59,394 nucleotides of DNA from Treponema sp. (GTDB lineage Bacteria > Spirochaetota > Spirochaetia > Treponematales > Breznakiellaceae): positions 1 to 59,394 of the forward strand of contig JAITJS010000058.1 in the NCBI GenBank assembly GCA_031278815.1, read 5' to 3'. Below are positions 1 to 6,134 of this stretch, in pieces. The notes beneath the pieces were generated by a model that was not told the origin of the DNA, searched no databases, and saw only the letters and a list, made by a program, of their open reading frames with translations. Position 1 is the first letter of the stretch; each line of letters starts with the position of its first letter. The translations under genes and the position numbers were made by a program.

Positions 1-144
1 CCCTGGTGGACGGCTCCCCAGGAGGTATGGGAGCGTATGGGGAAGCTGGCCGAGGAGTGCGGCCTTGACTGGTGTGCGGGGGGCTATGGGCAGACCTGGG
101 GGAAGGGGTGGGATAACCCACACTTTGAACTTATGGCAGTGTAA
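1..144 (+). CDS. Phage endolysin, M15-type peptidase, C-terminal fragment
   Basis: Frame 1 is open from the window edge to TAA at 142-144 and gives the last 47 residues of a protein. The tail reads CGLDWCAGGYGQTW, then GKGWDNPHFELM. A Trp/Gly-rich stretch followed by D-x-PHFE is the C-terminal signature of the M15 L-alanyl-D-glutamate/D-Ala peptidases used as phage endolysins (Ply500 and T5 type); the His of PHF is a zinc ligand. The protein would cut peptidoglycan stem peptides at the end of the lytic cycle. Its stop overlaps the next start (TAATG at 142-146), so the next gene is probably translationally coupled. The N-terminus is outside the window. Confidence 0.75.
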   Translation, partial: PWWTAPQEVWERMGKLAEECGLDWCAGGYGQTWGKGWDNPHFELMAV

Positions 145-505
145 TGCGTTTGCTCTTGTTGTTTGCCTTATGCTTTGCGGCTGCCAATCTGCTGGCCGAG
201 GAGTGGTATCTTATATCGGAGACGGAACTGCGGAGCATCGAGCAATACAAGGCGACCTCAAAAACGAACAAACAGATCTGGCTATCACAGGTGCAACAAT
301 TGAAGGGCAGAGCCGAGAGCTTACAGCAGGAATCGGAGCACTTGAATCAGCAATTATTGCAGGAACGGGAGACGATGAGGAAATTGACGCTATCATTCGA
401 GCAGTTAGAAACCGCCCGGTTGACCCAGTTTGCCTCGCAACAGGAAGCAATCGCCGAACTGAAACAAGCAGTAGCGGACAAGTCAGTAGAAGCGGAGACC
501 TATAA
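86..505 (+). CDS. Small lipoprotein in an overlapping frame, candidate outer spanin
   Basis: This frame stays open across the endolysin end and most of the next gene, one frame behind the latter. It contains a hydrophobic stretch ending in the lipobox LCGC (Cys codon at 182-184), so the mature protein would be a lipoprotein of about 108 residues. Its mature part is Gly/Ala/Glu-rich and low in hydrophobic residues. Possible starts are ATG 86, TTG 65 or TTG 125; the last gives a 20-residue signal. A lipoprotein gene lying out of frame with a coiled-coil membrane protein directly after an endolysin recalls Rz/Rz1 spanin pairs, which connect inner and outer membrane during lysis. That function is inferred from arrangement only. 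It could be a non-coding shadow. Confidence 0.45.
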   Translation: MGRPGGRGGITHTLNLWQCNAFALVVCLMLCGCQSAGRGVVSYIGDGTAEHRAIQGDLKNEQTDLAITGATIEGQSRELTAGIGALESAIIAGTGDDEEIDAIIRAVRNRPVDPVCLATGSNRRTETSSSGQVSRSGDL

Positions 506-602
506 AGGCAAGGCGGCGCTCCGGCTGGTTAGTATCATTTCCCTGCTGGGTGCTCTAGCTGGGTATATTGTTTTCCGGGTGCTCCGGATTATCCCGGTTT
601 AG
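144..602 (+). CDS. Coiled-coil membrane protein of the lysis module
   Basis: The 152-residue product starts at the ATG that overlaps the endolysin stop (TAATG). Residues 1-18 are a signal peptide or membrane segment rich in Leu and Ala. Residues about 30-120 are Gln/Glu/Lys/Leu-rich with heptad-like spacing, typical of a long coiled coil. Residues about 128-146 form a C-terminal membrane helix followed by Arg residues. The predicted topology is a periplasmic coiled coil held in the inner membrane. Position after an endolysin and overlap with a lipoprotein frame suggest an inner-membrane spanin or other lysis accessory protein. No family is recognised directly. A shorter relative is encoded at 1065-1349. 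Confidence 0.6.
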   Translation: MRLLLLFALCFAAANLLAEEWYLISETELRSIEQYKATSKTNKQIWLSQVQQLKGRAESLQQESEHLNQQLLQERETMRKLTLSFEQLETARLTQFASQQEAIAELKQAVADKSVEAETYKGKAALRLVSIISLLGALAGYIVFRVLRIIPV

Positions 603-669
603 TGTGGTAACAAGCTGTCATGCGCGACATGAAGGGGAACGGGATCCCGTAATGCGTTAGACTAAGATA

Positions 670-698
670 GTCGCCCCTACACGGGCGTGGATTAAAAC
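670..698 (+). repeat. Solitary CRISPR-like repeat (type I-C-like)
   Basis: The 29 bases begin GTCGCCCCTACACGGGCGTG and end GATTAAAAC. They have a CGCCC/GGGCG stem around CTACAC and the 3' end of type I-C repeats, whose consensus is GTCGC-stem-GCGTGGATTGAAAC. No second copy lies within the next 300 bases and there are no cas genes nearby. Related degenerate copies in the opposite orientation lie at 13451 and 57077. It may be a solitary repeat carried by the phage or an eroded array. Confidence 0.55.
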
Positions 699-699
699 A

Positions 700-1065
700 A
701 TGCTCTTGGAATTACCCGCGTGGGGTGCGACCTGGATGCTCGTAATTTCGGCTTTACCCTTCCCGGGCTTTATCTACTACAATGAGCACAGCCAGCGGGA
801 TAATGACAATTTTTATGTTACTAATCCTGCGGCTTTTCTGGGAGCTCTTACCGGAGCGCGGTGGGCAGTAGCACATGCCGGCGCTTCCTACCAGGAGCTG
901 CCCGGAGAGTATATCGTTGACCGGTGGGAGCGCTCCCGTACCGGGGTGACCACGGCGCATTTTAGGCTTCCTGATTGGGATAGCCTGACCGACTCCCAGT
1001 CGGTAAAGTATGGGAACATCGCTTCCAAGCGGGTGTTTAGGAGGATGGAGGGGATCGGTGGGTAA
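700..1065 (+). CDS. Phage hypothetical protein
   Basis: A 121-residue product with an N-terminus rich in Trp, Leu and Pro and a hydrophilic centre containing YYNEHSQRDNDNFYVTNPAA and a later Trp/Arg/Asp-rich segment. I do not recognise the family. The reading frame stays open upstream only to 661, so the first residues run directly out of the CRISPR-like repeat; the gene may be 5'-truncated. Its stop overlaps the next start (TAATG at 1063-1067), the same junction used between the endolysin and 144-602. By position it could be a second lysis-cassette component, for example a cell-wall-binding or accessory domain, but nothing in the sequence proves this. Confidence 0.5.
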   Translation: MLLELPAWGATWMLVISALPFPGFIYYNEHSQRDNDNFYVTNPAAFLGALTGARWAVAHAGASYQELPGEYIVDRWERSRTGVTTAHFRLPDWDSLTDSQSVKYGNIASKRVFRRMEGIGG

Positions 1066-1345
1066 TGAGCAACGGCTTGTGCGTATGGCGGTGGTACTGG
1101 TGTTGGCTTTTTGCGGTGGGTTTGGTGCCGGTAGGATATGGAGAAGCCCTGCCCCCGAGTCTCTTGCTGCAACGGGCCGCGCAGTTATCCGGGGAATTGG
1201 AATGGCTCAACACGGAACTGCTGAGGGAGTTGAACGCGTCCAGGGAAGTGTCCACGACCTTACAGCGGGAATTGGCCGTGGCCAAGGATACGCTCTCAGC
1301 ATTGAGGAAGGCATTGAGCGAGCAGGAAGGCATAACCACGACTGA
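1058..1345 (+). CDS. Second overlapping-frame small membrane/lipoprotein gene
   Basis: A GTG at 1058 follows the ribosome-binding-like sequence GGAGG/GGAGGGG at 1041-1053. The 95-residue product has a charged start, a hydrophobic segment (MAVVLVLAFCGGFGAG) and a Gly/Ala/Glu-rich tail. The tail contains DLTAGIG, matching ELTAGIG in the overlapping lipoprotein frame at 86-505. Frame order relative to the coiled-coil partner (1065-1349) is the same as in the first pair. This supports duplication of an overlapping gene pair. LAFC is only a poor lipobox, so the product may be membrane-anchored rather than lipidated. Coding status is uncertain. Confidence 0.4.
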   Translation: MGNEQRLVRMAVVLVLAFCGGFGAGRIWRSPAPESLAATGRAVIRGIGMAQHGTAEGVERVQGSVHDLTAGIGRGQGYALSIEEGIERAGRHNHD

Positions 1346-1349
1346 CTGA
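1065..1349 (+). CDS. Small secreted coiled-coil protein of the lysis module
   Basis: The 94-residue product begins at the ATG of the TAATG junction with the previous gene. Residues 1-28 form a Trp-rich hydrophobic segment ending near GYGEA, a plausible signal peptide. Residues about 35-88 are Leu/Glu/Arg/Ala-rich with heptad spacing. It looks like a shorter relative of the product of 144-602 without the C-terminal membrane helix. Both overlap a second frame encoding a small hydrophobic protein. Role in lysis is inferred from position and from the resemblance between the two pairs. Confidence 0.5.
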   Translation: MSNGLCVWRWYWCWLFAVGLVPVGYGEALPPSLLLQRAAQLSGELEWLNTELLRELNASREVSTTLQRELAVAKDTLSALRKALSEQEGITTTD

Positions 1350-1498
1350 TACAAAACTGATACTTTTATTAATAATCTCCATTTTACCCCTTTACATAGT
1401 GGTACATAGTGGTACATACTGATACAAGTTTATTGGGATAATTCCTTATTTTATAAGAAGTTAATAATCCTATTTACATTATGATACAGCGTGATACA
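1347..1498. repeat. Seven phased TGRTACA repeats (arm-type integrase sites)
   Basis: TGATACA or a one-base variant occurs at 1347, 1358, 1400, 1410, 1420, 1482 and 1492 (variants: TGATACT at 1358, TGGTACA at 1400 and 1410). Spacing within groups is 10 or 11 bp, one helical turn. The DNA between is AT-rich. The cluster directly precedes the tRNA-Leu fragment. This is how arm-type binding sites for a tyrosine integrase or an excisionase are arranged beside a phage core site. An alternative is a set of repressor or iteron sites. Confidence 0.6.
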
Positions 1499-1516
1499 TC
1501 AATATACGACTCGGAA

Positions 1517-1570
1517 TTAGACTTAGGATCTGGTGCCTTTGGCATAAGGGTTCAAGTCCCTTTCCTCGCA
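1517..1570 (+). other. tRNA-Leu(TAG) 3' fragment, attachment-site core
   Basis: The segment contains an anticodon arm with loop CTTAGGA (anticodon TAG at 1524-1526), a long variable arm TGCC-TTT-GGCA, an intact T arm with loop TTCAAGT, and the 3' acceptor strand TCCTCGC plus A. The D arm and 5' acceptor strand are absent. The 5' side of the anticodon stem pairs only through two G-U pairs. A partial class II tRNA beside phage genes is the classic scar of integration into a tRNA 3' half. No CCA is encoded. Confidence 0.8.
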
Positions 1571-1592
1571 GGTCATTTTAGCATACTACATT

Positions 1593-1802
1593 AGCCTAAC
1601 CGAAAACGGCAGGTATATCACGCCGAAGCCCAAACTGAGTAGGTTAGTCATCAGAGAAACCGATTCCAATCCGAATGACTTACAACTCTTCCTTGCCATG
1701 CTGGGTGATATTGCCCCTTCAAAGGGTAATCCCTCTTTTGCCACGGCGATGGGAATATGCAACGCGCTGGGCTTTCGGTTCGCTCTGCAACAAGATGCAT
1801 AG
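1593..1802 (+). pseudogene. HigA/XRE-type antitoxin remnant
   Basis: The frame is open from upstream of 1593 to TAG at 1800-1802 but has no start codon of its own. It encodes TENGRYITPKP near the start and LGDIAPSKGNPSFATAMG near the end. The last part matches the C-terminal helix-turn-helix of HigA-like addiction-module antidotes (GNPSFATVLKVLKALGLRL type). The helix-turn-helix core between LGDIA and GNPSF is missing, so the gene has an internal deletion and lost its start. It lies just outside the attachment site, and the matching toxin gene is not visible. Confidence 0.6.
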
Positions 1803-1818
1803 GACGGAGCCTTTGTAG

Positions 1819-2424
1819 TTAGGGTTGCCCCTGGGTATCAGGGGAGTATATAAGGCGCTTGAGCATGGAGGGATCATCAATGTCCCTGAGGGAGGAGCCC
1901 TCCTCAAGGACTGCGGTAATCACTGCCTCAGGGTGTCGGCGTTTAATATCCCGGGGATGTTCTCCTGGGCCAAGAGCAAGCAGTTCCTCCCGAAAGGCCG
2001 CAGAAAAAAGTGCCGGCGTACCGGGAACCCCCTTAAAGGCAGGCTGAACAATACACCCGGGCCTTCGGAGGTCCAGTACGCTCCGGACCGTATCCACCTC
2101 AAGCAGGGGCTGATCACAAGGAAAAAACAGGTAGTACCTTCCGTGGGATGCAGAAACCCCTAAACGAATACTTTCACGCTGCCCCTGTTCGGGGTGGTCA
2201 TTCTGAATGACCCTAACTGGTAAACCTGCAGCCAGCGCCTGCACCTCGGTCGCTGCAGCCACAAAGAAAATACGGCGAAAACTTCCCAGACCGCTTACCA
2301 AGTCCAAGGTATGCCGGGCAAGGGGTTTTCCCCGAAAGGGGACCAGCAGCTTATTGGTAGGACCAAACCGTTTTGAAAACCCCGCAGCCAGGAGAATCGC
2401 ATCCACTTCTTCCTCGCTCCTCAT
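1819..2424 (-). CDS. MobA/MocA-like nucleotidyltransferase
   Basis: From the ATG at 2422-2424 the product has about 201 residues. It opens with a Rossmann-type nucleotide-binding signature, ILLAAGFSKRFGPTNKLLVP, the GTP/CTP-binding loop of NTP-transferase domain proteins related to MobA and MocA. The metal-binding region FFPCDQPLL follows near residue 95, and PGTPALFSAAFREELLAL resembles the substrate-side segment. Such enzymes add a nucleotide to molybdopterin or make nucleotide-sugar-like products; the substrate is not decided here. The longer frame upstream (to 2571) lacks family similarity, and an SD-like GGAGG precedes the chosen ATG. It overlaps the upstream gene by 4 bases, so the two form an operon. 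Confidence 0.75.
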   Translation of the reverse strand: MRSEEEVDAILLAAGFSKRFGPTNKLLVPFRGKPLARHTLDLVSGLGSFRRIFFVAAATEVQALAAGLPVRVIQNDHPEQGQRESIRLGVSASHGRYYLFFPCDQPLLEVDTVRSVLDLRRPGCIVQPAFKGVPGTPALFSAAFREELLALGPGEHPRDIKRRHPEAVITAVLEEGSSLRDIDDPSMLKRLIYSPDTQGQP

Positions 2425-2870
2425 GGGTTCCTCCGGCGTGGGTCCAGGGCGAGCAGGATGGCTGCAGCTTTTTTCTCGGTTTCTGCAATCAACTCCTGTG
2501 CCTGACCTGCATCGTCCTGGTAACGGATCACCAACAGGGGCGGCTGAGGGTTGAGCAGCTTTTTCCACCAAAGCCTTTCCTCTTGAAGGTCCAGAGCGAT
2601 AAGCCGTTCTTGGGCAATGAAGATGAGTCGCTCTTGGGGAGGCTCTCCGCCCATGGTCGTCCGGGATAAGGCATCTATCCAGCTTTCATGGGGAAAATGA
2701 TGAAACCGAAAGCCGCCGCTCGTAGCAATAAGAAGCCCCCACAGGGGCGTGTTAAAACCCTCCCAGCCCCGGATGTACCGTCCCAGGGCATAGGCGAAGA
2801 CCTGTTCTCCCAACTGCGCTTCATAGTTCCGCCAGAATACCTGGGGATCCTTGGTGTTGAGCCTGGTCAT
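2421..2870 (-). CDS. Conserved-looking hypothetical protein
   Basis: A 149-residue soluble protein, rich in Trp, Arg and Glu, with no signal peptide or membrane segment. It overlaps the nucleotidyltransferase start by 4 bases and is the first gene of a two-gene minus-strand operon. I do not recognise the family. The coupling to a MobA/MocA-like enzyme hints at a shared pathway but does not define it. The upstream GGAGC at about 2884 could serve as ribosome binding site. Confidence 0.6.
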   Translation of the reverse strand: MTRLNTKDPQVFWRNYEAQLGEQVFAYALGRYIRGWEGFNTPLWGLLIATSGGFRFHHFPHESWIDALSRTTMGGEPPQERLIFIAQERLIALDLQEERLWWKKLLNPQPPLLVIRYQDDAGQAQELIAETEKKAAAILLALDPRRRNP

Positions 2871-3232
2871 CGTTAATATATGCTCCAGACTGCTTCTTGG
2901 GCATAGACAGCTCCTCCCTTGCAGCCGTCCCCCGTTCCCCTAGGGGACGCAATACCGGTAAGAACCTTCATACTGTACCTCAGCATAGGCCTACCTTAGT
3001 AAGTTCTGTGGGATAAATCAAGTCCCCGCATTGCCTCCTTGAACATATTACCCCAATTATACTGAGGACGCTTAAAGAAGGGCATCCCAATAGGGTTAAC
3101 TATGCAAACAAAACAGGCTTTACTCGATAAATGCATCCGGCTCTTAGCAGAGCTGCTTCTTTTTGCATATAAGAAATAGAAAAAAATAGATTCCTCCATT
3201 AGTATTAAGGATACCCTATACAAGGAATCTTC
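2871..3232. other. Intergenic region upstream of the Bat operon
   Basis: About 360 bases without a convincing gene. A CGTCCCC/GGGGACG hairpin lies at 2926-2949. A 25-codon frame at 3102-3179 (plus) would encode a Lys/Leu-rich peptide containing LLDKCIRLLAELLL; it has no clear ribosome binding site and could be a gene remnant. The AT-rich stretch 3170-3220 should hold the promoter of the Bat operon, and AAGGA at about 3221 is the ribosome binding site for the gene at 3233. No moxR gene is present here. Confidence 0.5.
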
Positions 3233-4144
3233 ATGGATCGCACTGAACTGTTACATAAGATAAGCACCTTTCCCTTGATCGCTTCGGTCCTGGCGGAACA
3301 CCTCTGGTCTGGAGCTTTCCCCTCGATTTTCAAAGGTCAGGGCATTGAAGTGGACGAGGTTCGGCATTACCAGCGGGGGGATGATATACGGACTATTGAT
3401 TGGAATGTGAGCGCCCGCTTTGGCACCCCCTATGTAAAACGTTACCGGGAGGAACGGGAGATGCAGGTGTTTCTAGTTTTGGATTGTTCCGCCTCAATGT
3501 ATTGCGGCAGTGTTCCTATCAGTCGCTATGACCAGGCCCTCTTATGCGCCAGCTTAATCGCCTTTTCCGCGAACCAGGCAGGTCAAAGCCTGGGGGCCCT
3601 ATTTTTTGACCGGGCCATTACCCATATCTTCCCACCCCAGAAGGGAAGAGCCCATATCATGGCCATCATAAGCCGGGCCCTCTCGATTAAAACCAAGCCC
3701 GGGGGCAGTGATCTGGGAACAGCCTTGGCAGGGCTGGGAAGGCTCCTCAAACAGCGGGCATTGGTGGTGGTGATCTCGGATTTTCTCAGTGTCCATTGGG
3801 AACCGGAATTGGGCAACCTCTGCCGTAAGCATGATGTTATTGCCTTACGCATACAAGATCCCCTGGATAGGGATATGGCCGGCATGGGGCTTATCTCCCT
3901 AGAGGACCCTGAGACCAGGCTGGCCTATCAGGTACCCGCTTCCTTCCCCAGCTTCTGTGCTGCCTGGTCCGCCTGGCATGAACAGCAATACCGCTCATGC
4001 CAAGGGAGCTGCCGGACTTCTGGAGCGGCTTTTATGAATATATCCACCGCGGATGATGCACCTGCTCAGCTTATCCGCTTCTTTGGAAACCGAGGCATTC
4101 CACGGCATCGGAGACCCAGGAAATCCTACAGGATCGGCCCATGA
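3233..4144 (+). CDS. DUF58-domain protein of the Bat cluster
   Basis: 303 residues. The N-terminal third has the DUF58 signature: GQGIEVDEVRHYQRGDDIR, then TIDWNVSARFGTPYVKRYRE. A VWA-like fold follows, with the metal-site motif VLDCSASMYCG (DxSxS). No membrane segments are visible, so it is cytoplasmic. DUF58 proteins are normally encoded with a MoxR AAA ATPase and VWA proteins, and are thought to take part in chaperone-like assembly or envelope stress tolerance. The first part of this cluster normally holds moxR, but none is next to it here. It overlaps the next gene by 4 bases (ATGA). The ATG at 3233 is preceded by AAGGA. Confidence 0.85.
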   Translation: MDRTELLHKISTFPLIASVLAEHLWSGAFPSIFKGQGIEVDEVRHYQRGDDIRTIDWNVSARFGTPYVKRYREEREMQVFLVLDCSASMYCGSVPISRYDQALLCASLIAFSANQAGQSLGALFFDRAITHIFPPQKGRAHIMAIISRALSIKTKPGGSDLGTALAGLGRLLKQRALVVVISDFLSVHWEPELGNLCRKHDVIALRIQDPLDRDMAGMGLISLEDPETRLAYQVPASFPSFCAAWSAWHEQQYRSCQGSCRTSGAAFMNISTADDAPAQLIRFFGNRGIPRHRRPRKSYRIGP

Positions 4145-5136
4145 AGGGGCAGGCATGGATGTTTCTGGTCGGATTTCTGGGGCTGGTCCTGCACAACGGA
4201 TTCTCCCAAGCCGTGTTTCCCGGAGTAGCGCCACGGGATTCGCCCTATCTCATCCCCCAAACCGTTTTTGTAGGGGATCCCGGCCGTCTGGTGGTCCCCT
4301 TGGGGCCGGTATCCAGGGATTTTCAGCCCTTTGTCCTAGAAAAAGCCGCACTCCAAGCCTCCCAGGAAGAGAGCGACCTGGTCATGCAGCGGATTGAACT
4401 GGAAAACCGCACAGGCCAGGTCCGGCTCATCATTGATTTTGTCGCCTATTCCCCAGGCCTCCTAAGCCTGCCGGACCTGCCGCTTTTGGACCTGCAATCC
4501 CGAGGGCTTTCCATTGCTGGCGTACGAGTAGGGATTGCCTCCCTCCTTACCAAAGAAGGCGTAACCCTTTCCGAGGCCCTTCCGCCACTGGTGATTCCTG
4601 GTACGACCCTGCTCCTCTATGGAAGTAGCGCAGGAATCGTGGTCCTCTTGTTGGGAGGAATCGGTTGCCGGTTGTGGGGGCGGGATATCTTCAAGGATGT
4701 GCAGGAACGGTTCCGGCGGCGGCGGCTTATCCGGGCTATGAAACGCCTCCTGCGGAACTTAGGGAAAGAACTGAAAGATACCCCTCCGGGGGAAATATTG
4801 TGCCGTTTATCCGGGGACTTCAGGCATTACTTGAGTCTATTTACGGGTATGCCCTGCGAGGCTATGGATGCCGGGGAATTGCAGGTTCTACCACCACTGT
4901 TGCCACCGGAATCGGCAAGACCAGAGGTCCCCGGCAGCCTGCTTTCCGGGATTTTTCTGTGCGGGATCTTCCGGCGCTGTGATGCCTTGCGCTTCAGTGG
5001 TACTCCCATAAACCAGGAGGCACTCCTCATGATTCTGAGAGAACTGCAAGGGTTTACCCAAACCCTAGACCGAACTGATAAGGAGCGGAACCGGCTGGCC
5101 CTGCTGCCCCGGTTGAAACCGCAGGGTTCAGCATGA
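4141..5136 (+). CDS. Bat-cluster membrane protein (DUF4381/BatD-like position)
   Basis: 331 residues. Residues 1-22 are a signal peptide. The next part is an exported beta-rich domain to about residue 150, a single membrane helix spans about 155-178, and a basic cytoplasmic segment (ERFRRRRLIRAMKRLLRNLG) leads into a helical C-terminal domain. This topology, and the place between DUF58 and BatA, match the small membrane proteins of Bat operons; the exact family (DUF4381-like) is a guess. It overlaps both neighbours by 4 bases (ATGA), so the products are likely made in fixed proportions. It may anchor the VWA proteins or DUF58 protein at the membrane. Confidence 0.65.
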   Translation: MKGQAWMFLVGFLGLVLHNGFSQAVFPGVAPRDSPYLIPQTVFVGDPGRLVVPLGPVSRDFQPFVLEKAALQASQEESDLVMQRIELENRTGQVRLIIDFVAYSPGLLSLPDLPLLDLQSRGLSIAGVRVGIASLLTKEGVTLSEALPPLVIPGTTLLLYGSSAGIVVLLLGGIGCRLWGRDIFKDVQERFRRRRLIRAMKRLLRNLGKELKDTPPGEILCRLSGDFRHYLSLFTGMPCEAMDAGELQVLPPLLPPESARPEVPGSLLSGIFLCGIFRRCDALRFSGTPINQEALLMILRELQGFTQTLDRTDKERNRLALLPRLKPQGSA

Positions 5137-6134
5137 ATATCGGCTTTGAATATCCTTTTCTAATCCTGGTAGGCGTACTGGTCCTGATCGTAGGTTGCGG
5201 TCTATCCTGTTTTTTTCGGGATAGGTACACGGTCCGTATTCCTTTAGGCCCCCCAGGAGGCATCCCCTTTAAGCCTCCCTCGGACCTGGGCTGGTTCATC
5301 CGCCTGCTTCAGGGGATGGACCTCACCGGCTTATTCCTATTGTTTATCGCCGCCGCAGGTCCTTTGCTTATATCCACCGAAACGGTTTGGCTCAACCGCG
5401 GCGCGGATATCATCTTCGTGGTGGATGTGAGCCCCAGTATGGCTGCCCGGGATATGGAAAACCAGAACCGCTTTGATACGGCTCGGGATCTGGTCCGCAT
5501 CTTTGCAATGAACCGGCCTTCGGATGCTCTGGGCCTGGTGGCAGTAGGAAATGATGCAGCCCTCCTCGTACCCCCCACGGTTGACCGGGTAAGCCTCTTT
5601 TCCCGGCTTGAAACCCTGCGCATCGGTGAATTGGGGGATGGCACCGCCCTGGGTATGGGCCTTGCCATTGCCGCGCTGCACCTCAAGGACTCATCTGCTC
5701 CCCGCAGATCCGTGGTCCTCATCACCGATGGGGAGAACAACGCCGGGGCCCTCCATCCAGAGACTGCTGCGGCCCTGCTGCCGGAACGGGGAGCCAGCCT
5801 CTGGATCATCGGGGTGGGAAGCGGCGGGGAAGTACCCATTGACTATGTTGACCCCCTTACCAAGATACGCCGTAGTGGAACCTTTGATTCCCGCTTTGAT
5901 CCGGAAACCCTCAAAGCTATTGCCCGGAAGGGGGAAGGTTCCTATATCCCCGCGCCTTCAGCAGAAGCCTTTGCCCATGCCTTTTCCCGGATCCATGAAG
6001 GAGAGCTGATCGTAGGCCGTTCAGGAACCATAGTCCGAACTAAGGGCCGCCAGGGGATATGCATCATCGCGGCCCTGCTTCTCCTGGGCCTGCGAGGGCT
6101 TATCCGCCGATATGGAGGGAGAGCCCTTTTATGA
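5133..6134 (+). CDS. batA: VWA-domain membrane protein, BatA-like
   Basis: 333 residues. There is a membrane helix near residues 7-25 and a second at about 66-84, then a VWA domain starting with the metal-ion-dependent adhesion site VVDVSPSMAARD (DxSxS). Later elements are GLVAVGNDAALLVPPTVD and LITDGENNAGA. A last membrane helix lies near 305-325. This is the BatA layout: a periplasmic or membrane-surface VWA domain held by N- and C-terminal helices. BatA and BatB are thought to form a membrane complex; in Bacteroides the locus was linked to aerotolerance and in Leptospira to stress response. ATGA overlaps link it to both neighbours. Confidence 0.85.
   Translation: MNIGFEYPFLILVGVLVLIVGCGLSCFFRDRYTVRIPLGPPGGIPFKPPSDLGWFIRLLQGMDLTGLFLLFIAAAGPLLISTETVWLNRGADIIFVVDVSPSMAARDMENQNRFDTARDLVRIFAMNRPSDALGLVAVGNDAALLVPPTVDRVSLFSRLETLRIGELGDGTALGMGLAIAALHLKDSSAPRRSVVLITDGENNAGALHPETAAALLPERGASLWIIGVGSGGEVPIDYVDPLTKIRRSGTFDSRFDPETLKAIARKGEGSYIPAPSAEAFAHAFSRIHEGELIVGRSGTIVRTKGRQGICIIAALLLLGLRGLIRRYGGRALL

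Larger units (their letters stand above)
1..1570. mobile_element. Prophage end (lysis module, arm-type repeats, attachment site)
   Basis: The first 1.6 kb reads as the right-hand end of an integrated phage. In order it holds the end of an endolysin, small overlapping membrane/lipoprotein genes, a cluster of short repeats and then the 3' part of a tRNA-Leu. Many tyrosine-recombinase phages integrate into the 3' half of tRNA genes, which leaves one end with arm-type repeats next to a tRNA 3' fragment. That arrangement is what is seen here. The rest of the prophage, the integrase and the intact tRNA-Leu would lie to the left, outside the window. Ordinary chromosomal genes begin after about 1810. 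The endpoint at 1570 is inferred from the tRNA fragment. Confidence 0.7.

Noticed and set aside
1517-1570. Functional tRNA-Leu
   Set aside because: The D arm and 5' acceptor strand are missing.
2996-3223. Minus-strand ORF (75 codons)
   Set aside because: No ribosome binding site or family; it runs through the likely promoter region of the Bat operon.
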